From positions 1 to 64,000 of the forward strand of contig NZ_JADNYP010000003.1 of the NCBI RefSeq assembly GCF_015680705.1: a stretch of 64,000 bases of DNA, read 5' to 3'. Numbering within the stretch: position 1 is the first letter of the stretch; each line of letters opens with the position of its first letter. Shown here piece after piece: positions 1 to 10,268 of the stretch. Both the position numbers and the translations under genes were made by a program. Under the pieces are notes generated by a model, which saw only the letters and a program-made list of their open reading frames with translations, made no database searches and had not been told where the DNA came from. Source of the DNA: Pseudomonas fulva (GTDB taxonomy: Bacteria; Pseudomonadota; Gammaproteobacteria; Pseudomonadales; Pseudomonadaceae).

Positions 1-932
1 TTCAGGTCCTTCTTGCGCTTGATGAAGGCGGGCGGGTCGGCGACGATGACGTCGAAGCGCTCTTCGGCGGCCTTGAGCTCCTTGAGCGCTTCGAACACGT
101 CACCTTCGATGCAGGTGAGCTTCTCGGCGATGCCGTTGAGCGCAGCGTTGCGTTCGACACCGTCGAGGGCGAAGCCCGAGGCGTCGACGCAGAACACTTC
201 GCTGGCGCCGAAGGCACCGGCTTGCACGCCCCAGCCACCGATGTAGCTGAACAGATCGAGTACGCGCTTGCCCTTGACGTAGGGCGCCAGCCGCGCGCGA
301 TTCATGCGGTGGTCATAGAACCAGCCGGTCTTCTGGCCTTCGCGCACCGGCGCCTCGAAGCGCACGCCGTTTTCTTCCAGCGCGACCCAGTCCGGGACTT
401 CGCCGTGGACGGTTTCGACGTAGCGCTCCAGACCCTCGGCATCACGCGCCGCCGAGTCGTTCTTGAACAGGATGCCGCTGGGCTTGAGTACCTGCACCAG
501 TGCGGCGATGACCTCGTCCTTGTGCCGTTCCATGGTCGCGGAGGCCAGCTGCACCACGAGGATATCGAAGAACCGATCGACCACCAGACCGGGCAGCAAG
601 TCCGAGTCGCCATAGACCAGGCGGTAGCAGGGTCGCTCGAACAGCCGTTCACGCAGCGACAGCGCCACGTTGAGGCGATGCACCAGCAGCGACTTGTCCA
701 GCGCCAGCTTGACGTCGCGTGACAACAGGCGCGCGCAGATGAGGTTGTTCGGGCTCAGGGCGACGATGCCCAGCGGCTTGCCATTGGCCGCTTCGAGGAT
801 CGCCTGGTGGCCGGCCTGCAAGCCCTGCAATGGTGTCGCCGCAACGTCGACTTCATTGCTGTAGACCCACAGGTGACCGGCGCGCAGGCGGCGATCGGCA
901 TTGGCTTTGAGACGAAGGCTGGGCAGGGACAT
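1..932 (-). CDS. rlmI: RlmI-like 23S rRNA (cytosine-5) methyltransferase, 3' end cut by window
   Basis: The first 310 codons are visible; the stop lies to the left of the window. The start is the ATG at 932-930, followed by MSLPSLRLKANADRRLRAGH, typical of the PUA-like N-terminus of this family. Residues about 1-75 form the PUA-like RNA-binding part. A Rossmann methyltransferase follows, with SAM motif DLFSYIGGWG at about 226-235 and the DPPAF motif at about 299-303. By family knowledge it methylates C1962 of 23S rRNA using SAM. A TATACT box lies about 30 bases before the start. It is transcribed leftward, in the same direction as the PfpI gene behind it. The family is clear; the exact target base is inferred. 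Confidence 0.85.
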   Translation of the reverse strand, partial: MSLPSLRLKANADRRLRAGHLWVYSNEVDVAATPLQGLQAGHQAILEAANGKPLGIVALSPNNLICARLLSRDVKLALDKSLLVHRLNVALSLRERLFERPCYRLVYGDSDLLPGLVVDRFFDILVVQLASATMERHKDEVIAALVQVLKPSGILFKNDSAARDAEGLERYVETVHGEVPDWVALEENGVRFEAPVREGQKTGWFYDHRMNRARLAPYVKGKRVLDLFSYIGGWGVQAGAFGASEVFCVDASGFALDGVERNAALNGIAEKLTCIEGDVFEALKELKAAEERFDVIVADPPAFIKRKKDL

Positions 933-968
933 GACTGTCGCTCCGGAAAAAAGAGCGGGAGTATAGCG

Positions 969-997
969 CGTCGGCCACGCGGCTGGCGCGGCCGACG
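969..997 (-). terminator. inverted repeat between the PfpI-like gene and rlmI
   Basis: CGTCGGCC (969-976) pairs with GGCCGACG (990-997) around a 13-base loop, 11 bases after the stop of the PfpI-like gene. No T-run follows directly, so it may be a weak or Rho-assisted terminator, or an mRNA 3' stabiliser. Confidence 0.35.
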
Positions 998-1008
998 ACG
1001 GGCGTCGA

Positions 1009-1545
1009 TCAGGACAGAGCGGCGAGGATGGCCTTGTTGAAGGCAGGGATGTCGTCAGGTTGACGGCTGCTGATCAGGTTGCCGTCGACCACGACCTCCT
1101 GGTCCACCCAGTCGCCCCCGGCGTTGCGGATGTCATCCTGCAAGGTCTTGTAGCTGGTCAGGCGGCGGCCCTTGAGCAGGTCGCACGAGACCAGCAGCCA
1201 GCCGCCATGGCAGATGACCGCCAGTGGCTTGTTGCTCGCGGCATGGCTCTTGACCAGCTTCTGGGCACCGGGAACCAGGCGGATGGTATCGGAGTTCTGC
1301 ACGCCGCCCGGCAGCACGATGGCGTCGTAGAGGTTGGCAGCGGCGTCGTCGAACGTGGCATCGACGTCGAACTCGTCCGCCGGCTGGTCATGGTTCCAGC
1401 CGCGCACCTTGCCTGGCTGCTGGCTGAGGATGTCGACGGTCGCGCCTGCCTGCCTCAAGGCATCGCGCGGGCCGGTGAGTTCGGCCTGCTCGAAGCCATC
1501 GGTGACCAGAAATGCCACGCGCTTGCCGTTCAATGAACTCGTCAT
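1009..1545 (-). CDS. DJ-1/PfpI family protein (glyoxalase/deglycase or protease-like)
   Basis: A 178-residue single-domain protein of the DJ-1/PfpI/YhbO type. It has an N-terminal VAFLVTDGFEQAEL strand-turn and the nucleophile elbow AVICHGGWLL, which places the catalytic Cys at residue 112 next to His113. These are the family hallmarks. Relatives have been described as intracellular proteases, as glyoxalases and as deglycases acting on methylglyoxal-damaged molecules; the sequence alone does not decide between these. The protein is cytoplasmic, with no signal peptide. An inverted repeat at 969-997 lies just after the stop and may end its transcript before rlmI. Confidence 0.85.
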   Translation of the reverse strand: MTSSLNGKRVAFLVTDGFEQAELTGPRDALRQAGATVDILSQQPGKVRGWNHDQPADEFDVDATFDDAAANLYDAIVLPGGVQNSDTIRLVPGAQKLVKSHAASNKPLAVICHGGWLLVSCDLLKGRRLTSYKTLQDDIRNAGGDWVDQEVVVDGNLISSRQPDDIPAFNKAILAALS

Positions 1546-1684
1546 GGATTACTCCTTCGCATTTCAAATGGGTCTGGAAAAACAGGCCATCATCTCGAGG
1601 CGAAAGTTCCTGGAGAGGGTCGAGCGGTTGGTAGCGCACGGGGGTCGGAGGTTAGAATCGCCTGTCATTCCCGAGTGTGCATCG

Positions 1685-2551
1685 ATGTCCCAGGAACTCA
1701 CCCCTGAACAGATCCGGCAAGCCTTGCAAGGCATCAGCATTCCACCGCAGCCGCAGATCCTGGTCGACTTGCAGTTCGAGCAGTACATGCCCGACCCTGA
1801 CCTGGAAACCATCGCCAGGCTGATCTCTCAGGACCCCGGGCTTTCCGGAGCCCTGCTCAAGCTGGTCAACTCGGCGCATTTCGACCTTTGCAACAAGATC
1901 GGGTCGATCCAGCGCGCGGTCAACATCCTGGGCAGTCGCTCGATCATCAACCTGATCAACGCGCAGTCGATCAAGGGCGAGATGAGCGATGAGACCATCG
2001 TCACGCTCAATCGCTTCTGGGACAACGCTCAGGACGTCGCCATGACCTGCCTGAACCTGGCCAAGCGCACCGGTATCCCCGCGGTCGACGAGGCGTATAC
2101 CCTCGGGCTTTTCCATGACTGCGGCGTGCCCCTGATGCTCAAGCGCTTTCCTGACTACATGGATGTACTGGAAGAGGCCTATGCCCAGGCCGGGACGCAG
2201 CGGCGCGTGGTCGACACCGAGAACCAGGTGTTCAACACCAACCATTCGGTGGTCGGCTACTTCACCGCCAAGTCCTGGCGGCTACCCGAGCACCTGAGCG
2301 CGGCGATCGCCAACCATCACAACGCGCTCTCGGTATTTCGCGACGAATCGCCACGCAATACCCAGTTGAAGAGCCTCCTGGCCGTGCTCAAGATGGCCGA
2401 GCACATCTGCGCTTCCCACCAGATGCTCGGCAACCAGGCGCAGGACCATGAATGGGAAGCGGTGGCCCCACTGGTGCTGGACTACATCGGACTGTCGGAG
2501 TACGACTTCGAGAACCTCAAGCAGACCCTTCGTGAACTGAGCGGACGCTGA
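1685..2551 (+). CDS. HDOD domain signalling protein
   Basis: A 288-residue protein made almost entirely of an HDOD domain (an HD-related output domain). Features include the motif ISQDPGLSGALLKLVNSA near residue 45, the segment IQRAVNILGSRSIINLI near residue 78, and LGLFHDCG followed later by NHH. HDOD proteins in Pseudomonas act in signalling, often linked to motility, biofilm or cyclic-di-GMP circuits. No receiver or GGDEF domain is attached here, so the partner is unknown. The open frame extends further upstream, but MSQELTPEQI at 1685 fits the family start. The stop is 3 bases before mutM, so the two genes are probably co-transcribed. Confidence 0.85.
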   Translation: MSQELTPEQIRQALQGISIPPQPQILVDLQFEQYMPDPDLETIARLISQDPGLSGALLKLVNSAHFDLCNKIGSIQRAVNILGSRSIINLINAQSIKGEMSDETIVTLNRFWDNAQDVAMTCLNLAKRTGIPAVDEAYTLGLFHDCGVPLMLKRFPDYMDVLEEAYAQAGTQRRVVDTENQVFNTNHSVVGYFTAKSWRLPEHLSAAIANHHNALSVFRDESPRNTQLKSLLAVLKMAEHICASHQMLGNQAQDHEWEAVAPLVLDYIGLSEYDFENLKQTLRELSGR

Positions 2552-2554
2552 TCC

Positions 2555-3367
2555 ATGCCTGAATTGCCAGAAGTAGAAACGACACGCCGTGGCATCGCGC
2601 CTTTCCTCGAAGGCCAGCGCGTGACGCGCGTGGTGGTGCGCGATGGTCGCTTGCGCTGGCCCGTTCCAGAAGACCTGGACGTGCGCCTGTCCGGCCAGCG
2701 CATCCTCAGCGTCGACCGTCGTGCCAAGTACCTGCTGCTCAACGCCGAGGTAGGCACGCTGATCAGTCACCTGGGCATGTCGGGCAATCTTCGCCTGGTG
2801 GAGCTGGGGCTGGCGGCGGCGCGTCATGAACATGTCGACATCGAGCTGGAGTCGGGGCTGGCCCTGCGCTATACCGATCCGCGGCGCTTCGGTGCCATGC
2901 TCTGGAGCCCCGACCCGCTCAACCATGAGCTGCTGTTGCGTCTGGGCCCCGAGCCTCTGACCGACCTGTTCGACGGCGAGCGCCTGTTCCAGCTTTCCCG
3001 GGGGCGGGCCATGGCGGTCAAGCCGTTCATCATGGACAACGCCGTGGTGGTCGGGGTCGGCAACATCTACGCGACCGAGGCGCTGTTCGCGGCAGGGATC
3101 GACCCACGCCGGGCAGCAGGCGGCATCTCGCGAGCCCGCTATGTCAAGCTGGCGGTGGAGATCAAGCGGGTGCTGGCCGCGGCCATCGAGCGTGGCGGCA
3201 CGACCTTGCGCGACTTCGTCGGCGGCGATGGCCAGCCGGGCTATTTCCAGCAGGAGCTGTTCGTCTACGGGCGCGGTGGCCAGCCATGCAAGGTGTGCGG
3301 CACGCTGCTGCGGGAAGTCCGGCTGGGCCAGCGCGCCAGCGTCTACTGTCCGCGCTGCCAGCGCTGA
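2555..3367 (+). CDS. mutM: formamidopyrimidine-DNA glycosylase (Fpg/MutM)
   Basis: A 270-residue base-excision repair enzyme that removes 8-oxoguanine and formamidopyrimidines and nicks the abasic site. The N-terminus [14 protein letters not shown] carries the catalytic Pro2 and Glu3. RRAKYLLL near residue 55 carries the conserved Lys. A C-terminal zinc finger at about 245-270 has the CxxC...CxxC spacing (CKVC and CPRC). The length is usual for the family. It follows the HDOD gene with a 3-base gap and ends 34 bases before the convergent ferredoxin gene. Confidence 0.97.
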   Translation: MPELPEVETTRRGIAPFLEGQRVTRVVVRDGRLRWPVPEDLDVRLSGQRILSVDRRAKYLLLNAEVGTLISHLGMSGNLRLVELGLAAARHEHVDIELESGLALRYTDPRRFGAMLWSPDPLNHELLLRLGPEPLTDLFDGERLFQLSRGRAMAVKPFIMDNAVVVGVGNIYATEALFAAGIDPRRAAGGISRARYVKLAVEIKRVLAAAIERGGTTLRDFVGGDGQPGYFQQELFVYGRGGQPCKVCGTLLREVRLGQRASVYCPRCQR

Positions 3368-3370
3368 AGA

Positions 3371-3397
3371 GCGCCACGACCTTGGCACGTGTGGCGC
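3371..3397. terminator. hairpin between convergent mutM and ferredoxin genes
   Basis: GCGCCAC (3371-3377) pairs with GTGGCGC (3391-3397) in the 34-base gap between two convergent stops. The position suits a shared terminator, but no T-run is present on either strand. Confidence 0.3.
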
Positions 3398-3401
3398 CAG
3401 G

Positions 3402-5389
<1,988 letters not shown>

Positions 5390-5438
5390 CAATTGGGCAG
5401 GCCGTGCGGGTGGCGGATGGGCGCCTGAGTCGCATGCC

Positions 5439-6431
5439 TCAGGTGCGCTCCTGCAGCCATTGCGGAATGCGTCGCTCCAGATAGTAGCGTGGCCGGCGCA
5501 GGCTGCCTTCGACGAAACCTACGTGACCGCCCTTGTCATGCAGTTCGAACCAGGTGTCGGCGGCCAGTTCGCCTGCCGTCGGCAGGCTGTGGCGGAAGAT
5601 GAACGGGTCGTCGCTGGACTGGATGATCAGCGTAGGCGTGCGATTGGCGCCGAGGTAGTAGCGGCTCGAGGCGCGCCGGTAGTAATCCTGGGCATCCTCG
5701 AACCCGTTGAGCGGGGCAGTGACCTTGCCGTCGAAGTCCCAGAAAGTCCGGAGTCGTCCCAAAGGCCCCAGCCGCTCGAGCGTTGCAAGCGCGTCGGCGT
5801 GCCCAAGGTCGCGCAAGTGCTGTCGCTTGGCCTGCAGGTGCGTCGCCAGCTCGCGCATGAAGTGCGCCTGGTAGAGCCTCGAGAAGCCCAGCGCCATGCG
5901 GTCGGCGCACTGGTCCAGGCGAAATGGCACGGACACTGCCACGGCCGCCTGCAATTGGCTGTGTCGCCCGGTTTCCCCCAGGTACTTGAGCAATACATTG
6001 CCTCCTAGCGAGTAGCCTACCGCATGTAGTGGCGCCAATGGACGCCGGCCGCGCAGGTAGGCAATCACTTCGGCCAAGTCCTCGCTGATGCCCGAATGGT
6101 AGCTGCGTGGCAACAGGTTGGGCTCGCCGGAGCAGCCGCGCCAGTTGACCGCCACGCTGGCCCAGCCCATGGTCGCCAAGGCCTGCTGCAAGCCGATCAC
6201 GTAGGGCGAGCGAGAGGAGCCAGTCAGACCATGGAGGATCAGGACGAGTGGCGTATCAGATAAATGTGGGCCATGCCAGTCCAGGTCGAGGAAGTCGCCA
6301 TCGGCAAGCCAGAAACGTTCTCGGTCACGTTCTGGCTGAGCCTGTCGGCGAAACAGCGGCCCCCATAGGGTCTGCAAGTGGGGGTTGCCCAAGGCAGTGG
6401 CGGGGCGCAACGGTGTGAAGTCGAACGGCAT
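5439..6431 (-). CDS. YheT-family alpha/beta hydrolase
   Basis: A 330-residue hydrolase of the YheT/ABHD1-3 family. It starts MPFDFTPLRPATALGNPHLQ, and the GNPHLQT motif is typical. LHGLTGSS precedes the oxyanion region, NWRGCSG lies at about 96-102, and the nucleophile elbow GYSLGG lies at 139-144 (Ser141). The conserved SDDPF and GGHVGF near the C-terminus supply Asp and His. Relatives are carboxylesterases or thioesterases of unknown natural substrate. The ATG at 6431 is chosen over an upstream in-frame ATG because it matches the family N-terminus. Confidence 0.9.
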   Translation of the reverse strand: MPFDFTPLRPATALGNPHLQTLWGPLFRRQAQPERDRERFWLADGDFLDLDWHGPHLSDTPLVLILHGLTGSSRSPYVIGLQQALATMGWASVAVNWRGCSGEPNLLPRSYHSGISEDLAEVIAYLRGRRPLAPLHAVGYSLGGNVLLKYLGETGRHSQLQAAVAVSVPFRLDQCADRMALGFSRLYQAHFMRELATHLQAKRQHLRDLGHADALATLERLGPLGRLRTFWDFDGKVTAPLNGFEDAQDYYRRASSRYYLGANRTPTLIIQSSDDPFIFRHSLPTAGELAADTWFELHDKGGHVGFVEGSLRRPRYYLERRIPQWLQERT

Positions 6432-6583
6432 GCACGGGCACTCTGCAAATGATCCGCCAGCTTGCCACACGGCGCTGGCTTTCGCGCCTACGCCGACACT
6501 CTCCAGCCCAGCGGTCTATGGGCGAGGCCTTGCACCGCGATGGATCCCGCCGGGCCCCTGGCCTGCCCGCATGCGCGAGCCGT

Positions 6584-6600
6584 GCCAGTAGGGCACTGGC
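6584..6600 (-). terminator. small hairpin after rsmD
   Basis: GCCAGT (6584-6589) pairs with ACTGGC (6595-6600), starting 4 bases after the rsmD stop. There is no T-run, so it is only a weak terminator or 3' end candidate. The remaining 150 bases to the hydrolase start show no gene. Confidence 0.3.
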
Positions 6601-6603
6601 TAA

Positions 6604-7194
6604 TCAAGCCTTCTGCCACAAGGCGTAGTGCACCTGGCCGGTTTTCTTCTCGCGGTGCAGGCGCCAGCTTTCAGGCATCGGCAGGGAAGAAGGAGCGGCT
6701 TCGCTTTCGGTGTAGACCCATGCATGTTCGCGCAGCCATTGGCCCCGCTCGAGCAGGTCGCAGGTGCTGCCCAGCAGGTCCTTGTGGAAAGGCGGATCGA
6801 GGAAAACCACGTCGAACTGCTGCTTCACCGGGCCCTGCAGGTAACGCAGGGCATCGGTCTGCAGGATCTGGCCGCGAGGACAGCGCAGCACCTCGAGGTT
6901 GTTCCTGAGGTTGTCGACGGCCGCGGCATTGGTATCGAGCGCCACCGCATCCTTGGCGCCTCGGGACAAGGCTTCGAGAACCATGGCGCCGCTGCCGGCG
7001 AAGGCATCGAGGACCATGGCGCCCTCGATCACTGGCGCCAGCCAGTTGAACACGGTTTCGCGAACGCGATCCGGTGTCGGACGCAGCCCGTCGCCCTGAG
7101 GCACCGCCAGGCGGCGGCTGCGCCACTCGCCAGCGATGATGCGCAGCTGGCCCGGCCCCTGGCTGGGGCGGGCGGTGTTGGAAGGTCGTGCCAT
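6604..7194 (-). CDS. rsmD: 16S rRNA (guanine-966-N2)-methyltransferase
   Basis: A 196-residue SAM-dependent methyltransferase that modifies G966 of 16S rRNA. RIIAGEWRSRRL and GLRPTPDRVRETVFNWL are the family N-terminal signatures. The SAM motif is VLDAFAGSGAM and the catalytic motif is DPPF (VVFLDPPFHK). The ATG at 7194-7192 overlaps the stop of the upstream M16 gene as TGATG, so translation is probably coupled. A TTG one codon earlier is the alternative start. Confidence 0.95.
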   Translation of the reverse strand: MARPSNTARPSQGPGQLRIIAGEWRSRRLAVPQGDGLRPTPDRVRETVFNWLAPVIEGAMVLDAFAGSGAMVLEALSRGAKDAVALDTNAAAVDNLRNNLEVLRCPRGQILQTDALRYLQGPVKQQFDVVFLDPPFHKDLLGSTCDLLERGQWLREHAWVYTESEAAPSSLPMPESWRLHREKKTGQVHYALWQKA

Positions 7195-8690
7195 CAATGC
7201 TCCGGTACACCAAGCGGCCGCTCGGCGGGTTTTTCGGTGGGAGGCGGCAACGGTTTCTGCGCAACCTTCGGTCCGACCGTGACGATAACCAGCTTGTCGA
7301 CGGACAAGTGCCTGTTCATGGCGGCCTTGATCTGCTCGACCGTCAGCGCCTGGGACTGCCGCATGAAGTCTTCGAGCCAGGTCAGGGGCAGGTTGTAGAA
7401 ACCGATCGCGCCCAGTTGTCCGACGATGCTGGCGTTGCTCGCGTTGGACAGCGGGAAGCTGCCGGCCAGTTCACGTTTCGCGTTTTCCAGTTCTGCGGGC
7501 GTAGGCCCCGTCTGGAGATAGTCGGCAAGGATGCCACGTACCAGTTCCAGTGTCCCCTCGCTCAATTCGGCGCGGGTCTGCAGGTTGATCATGAACGGGC
7601 CGCGGACCTGCATCGGAGTGAACGAGGAGTATACCCCATAGGTCAGGCCGCGCTTCTCGCGCACTTCGCTCATCAGACGGGTACCGAAGGCGCCACCGCC
7701 CAGGATCTGGCTACCCATCGAGAGGGCAGGCCAGTCCGGGTCGGTCCGGTCGATACCGAGCTCGGCCAGCAGCAGGTGAGTCTGGTTGGAAGGGAAGTCC
7801 AGATGCGTAGTCCCCGGTTTCGGCTCGTCAGGCTGCGGCGGCCTGGCCAGTGCCGGCCCCTTGGGCAGGGCCGCGGACACCTGGGCGGCAACTGCTTCGG
7901 CTTCGCTGCGATCGAGGTCGCCGACGATCGCGATGACCGCATTGCCCGCCGCGTAGGCCTTGGCGTGGAAGGCGCGAAGCTGGTCGATGGTGACCGACGG
8001 GATGCTCTGTGCGGTGCCGTCGCTGGGGTGGGCATAGGGATGGCTGCCATACAGGTTGGCGAACAACGCCTTGGCGGCAATCTTGCCTGGATTCTGTTTC
8101 TCGTACTCCAGCCCCGCCAGCAGCTGGTTCTTGATGCGCTTGAGGGCGTCTTGCGGGAAGGTCGGCTTGCCGACCACCTCGGCGAACAGCTTGAGCGCCG
8201 GCTCGCGCTTGTCGGCAGCGCTCAGGCTGCGCAGCGAGGCCACGGCCATGTCACGGTACGAGCCGTTGCCGAAGTCCGCGCCAAGCCCCTCGAAGCCTTC
8301 GGCGATGGCGGTGACGTCCTTGCCGGCGATGCCCTCGTTGAGCATGGCGTTGGTCAGGGTGGCCAGGCCCGGCGTGGCGCCATCCTGACTACTGCCCGCG
8401 GCGAAGGTCACGCGCAGGTCGAACATCGGCAGCTCGCGCGCTTCGACGAACAGTACCCGGGCACCTTCGGCGGTGTTCCAGGACTGGATGTTCAACTGGC
8501 GGCGGGCCGGTGCCTTGCCGTCGAGTTCGGCCAGCGATTGCAGGGCCGGCTGCCGGGCCTCGGCGTCGACAGGCCTCTTCGCGGTGCCCTCGGCATGGGC
8601 GCCGCCGGCCAGCAGCAGGCCCAGGGCCACGGCATGCACCAGCCTGCCCAGGCCGAACGGGGTGGAACGCAGAGCGCTGCGATCATTCAT
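7194..8690 (-). CDS. exported M16-family peptidase homologue without the zinc site
   Basis: A 498-residue protein of the pitrilysin/M16 superfamily with a signal peptide (positive NDRSALRS, then a hydrophobic stretch ending AGGAHA). At the place where active members have HxxEH it reads LATLTNAMLNEG, so the metal-binding residues are missing. The C-terminal half keeps the M16 motif REKRGLTYGVYS. This is the non-catalytic partner pattern: its gene overlaps the end of the active peptidase gene by 8 bases. The pair probably forms a periplasmic heterodimer. The start MNDRSAL at 8690 is preferred to a longer form because it gives the signal peptide. Confidence 0.88.
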   Translation of the reverse strand: MNDRSALRSTPFGLGRLVHAVALGLLLAGGAHAEGTAKRPVDAEARQPALQSLAELDGKAPARRQLNIQSWNTAEGARVLFVEARELPMFDLRVTFAAGSSQDGATPGLATLTNAMLNEGIAGKDVTAIAEGFEGLGADFGNGSYRDMAVASLRSLSAADKREPALKLFAEVVGKPTFPQDALKRIKNQLLAGLEYEKQNPGKIAAKALFANLYGSHPYAHPSDGTAQSIPSVTIDQLRAFHAKAYAAGNAVIAIVGDLDRSEAEAVAAQVSAALPKGPALARPPQPDEPKPGTTHLDFPSNQTHLLLAELGIDRTDPDWPALSMGSQILGGGAFGTRLMSEVREKRGLTYGVYSSFTPMQVRGPFMINLQTRAELSEGTLELVRGILADYLQTGPTPAELENAKRELAGSFPLSNASNASIVGQLGAIGFYNLPLTWLEDFMRQSQALTVEQIKAAMNRHLSVDKLVIVTVGPKVAQKPLPPPTEKPAERPLGVPEH

Positions 8691-10038
8691 GGGCGGACTC
8701 CTCGGGCAAAACGTGGGCAACGCTCAGGCGCTCGCGGGTGAAGTAGGTACGCGCGGCCTCCTGGATATCCTTGGGGGTGACCTGCTGGAGTTCCTCGAGC
8801 TCCTTGTCGATCAGCTTCCACGAGAGGCCGACCGTCTCGAGCTGGCCAATGGTGGTGGCCTGGCTACTGATGGAGTCGCGGTCGTAGACCAGGCCGGCGA
8901 TGACCTGGGCACGCACGCGCTCGAGTTCCTCGGCGCTCGGTGGCGTGTTCTTGAGTTCTTCGAGCAGCTGCCAGATGCCTTTCTCGACATCGGCCAGCGT
9001 CTTGTGCTTCTGCACGTTCGGGGTCGCCGAAACCAGGAACAGGCTGTCGCCCCGGGTGAAGGCGTTGTAGCTGGACGAGGCGCCTGCCACCAGTTCCTGG
9101 CCGCGCTCCAGCCGCGCGGGCATCCGCGCACTGTAGCCGCCGTCGAGCAGGGCCGAGACCAGGCGCAGGGCATGCACGGTACGCGGGTCCTTGGCCGTGG
9201 CCAGGCCGGGCACGTTGAAGCCGTAGATCAGGCTCGGCAGCTGGGTGCGCACATGCAGGGTCAACTGGCGCTGGCCCGGCTCGGCCAGCTCCAGGGGCAG
9301 CTTGGCCGCTGGGACCTGGCGCCGGGGGATGGCGCCAAAGTACTTCTGCGCCAGTTGCCTGACCTCGTCGGCGCTCACGTCGCCGACCACCACCAGGGTG
9401 GCATTGTTGGGCGCGTACCAGGACTCGTACCAGTGGCGCAGCTCCTCGACCTTCATGCGCTCGAGGTCGGCCATCCAGCCGATGGTCGGGGTGTGGTAGC
9501 CACTGGCCGGATAGGCCATGGCGCGGAACAGCTCGAACGCCTTGGCGTTGGGCTGGTCGTCGGTGCGCAGGCGGCGCTCCTCCTTGATGACTTCGATCTC
9601 GCGGCTGAACTCCTCGGGCGGCAGGCGCAGGCTGGCCATGCGGTCGGCCTCCAGCTCCAGGGCCACCGCCAGGCGGTCGCGAGCCAGAACCTGGTAGTAG
9701 GCGGTGTAGTCATCACTGGTGAAGGCGTTCTCCTCGGCGCCGAGATCGCGCAGGATGCGCGAAGCCTCGCCGGGGCCGAGCTTGGCGCTGCCCTTGAACA
9801 TCATGTGCTCGAGTGCGTGGGACAGCCCGGTCTGGCCAGGGGTCTCGTAGCTGGAACCGACCTTGTACCAGACTTGCGAGACCACGACCGGGGCGCGATG
9901 GTCTTCGCGCACCACCACTTTCAGGCCATTGTCGAGACTGAATTCGTGGGTGGGTTGGGGATCGGCGGCAAGCGCGGCCAGGGGCAGGCAGAGCGCGCTT
10001 AGCAACAGGCCAGCGGCGCGGCGGGCTAGGGCATTCAT
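8683..10038 (-). CDS. exported M16-family zinc peptidase
   Basis: A 451-residue zinc metallopeptidase. A signal peptide (MNALARRAAGLLLSALCLPL then AALAAD) directs it to the periplasm. The inverted zinc motif HALEH is at residues 74-78, with the third ligand expected in EVIKEERR at about 153-154, the usual spacing for M16. The C-terminal M16 domain lacks a second zinc site, as in PqqL-type and mitochondrial processing peptidase-type enzymes. It heads a leftward operon with the inactive partner and rsmD. Upstream lies a 230-base gap (10039-10268) shared with divergent ftsY. The natural substrate is unknown. Confidence 0.9.
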   Translation of the reverse strand: MNALARRAAGLLLSALCLPLAALAADPQPTHEFSLDNGLKVVVREDHRAPVVVSQVWYKVGSSYETPGQTGLSHALEHMMFKGSAKLGPGEASRILRDLGAEENAFTSDDYTAYYQVLARDRLAVALELEADRMASLRLPPEEFSREIEVIKEERRLRTDDQPNAKAFELFRAMAYPASGYHTPTIGWMADLERMKVEELRHWYESWYAPNNATLVVVGDVSADEVRQLAQKYFGAIPRRQVPAAKLPLELAEPGQRQLTLHVRTQLPSLIYGFNVPGLATAKDPRTVHALRLVSALLDGGYSARMPARLERGQELVAGASSSYNAFTRGDSLFLVSATPNVQKHKTLADVEKGIWQLLEELKNTPPSAEELERVRAQVIAGLVYDRDSISSQATTIGQLETVGLSWKLIDKELEELQQVTPKDIQEAARTYFTRERLSVAHVLPEESAHE

Positions 10039-10268
10039 ACGTTGTTCAACCTGTACGGCGGCCCGCTCGGGTTTAGCGTCTGCGGGCCAGGAGGTGCTAG
10101 GATACTGATCTGCCTGCCTGGCGACCATGCCTGTTGCCGTTGTTGCCCGCAGGCCTCACGACAAAATGTTGCGCATGAACCAGCCGGATTCAAAACAGTC
10201 TGTTCTGCGTTTAGAGAATTCCGATGCGCCGCTGATGGCTCATCGCTACCCTGAGATAGCCGTCTTCC

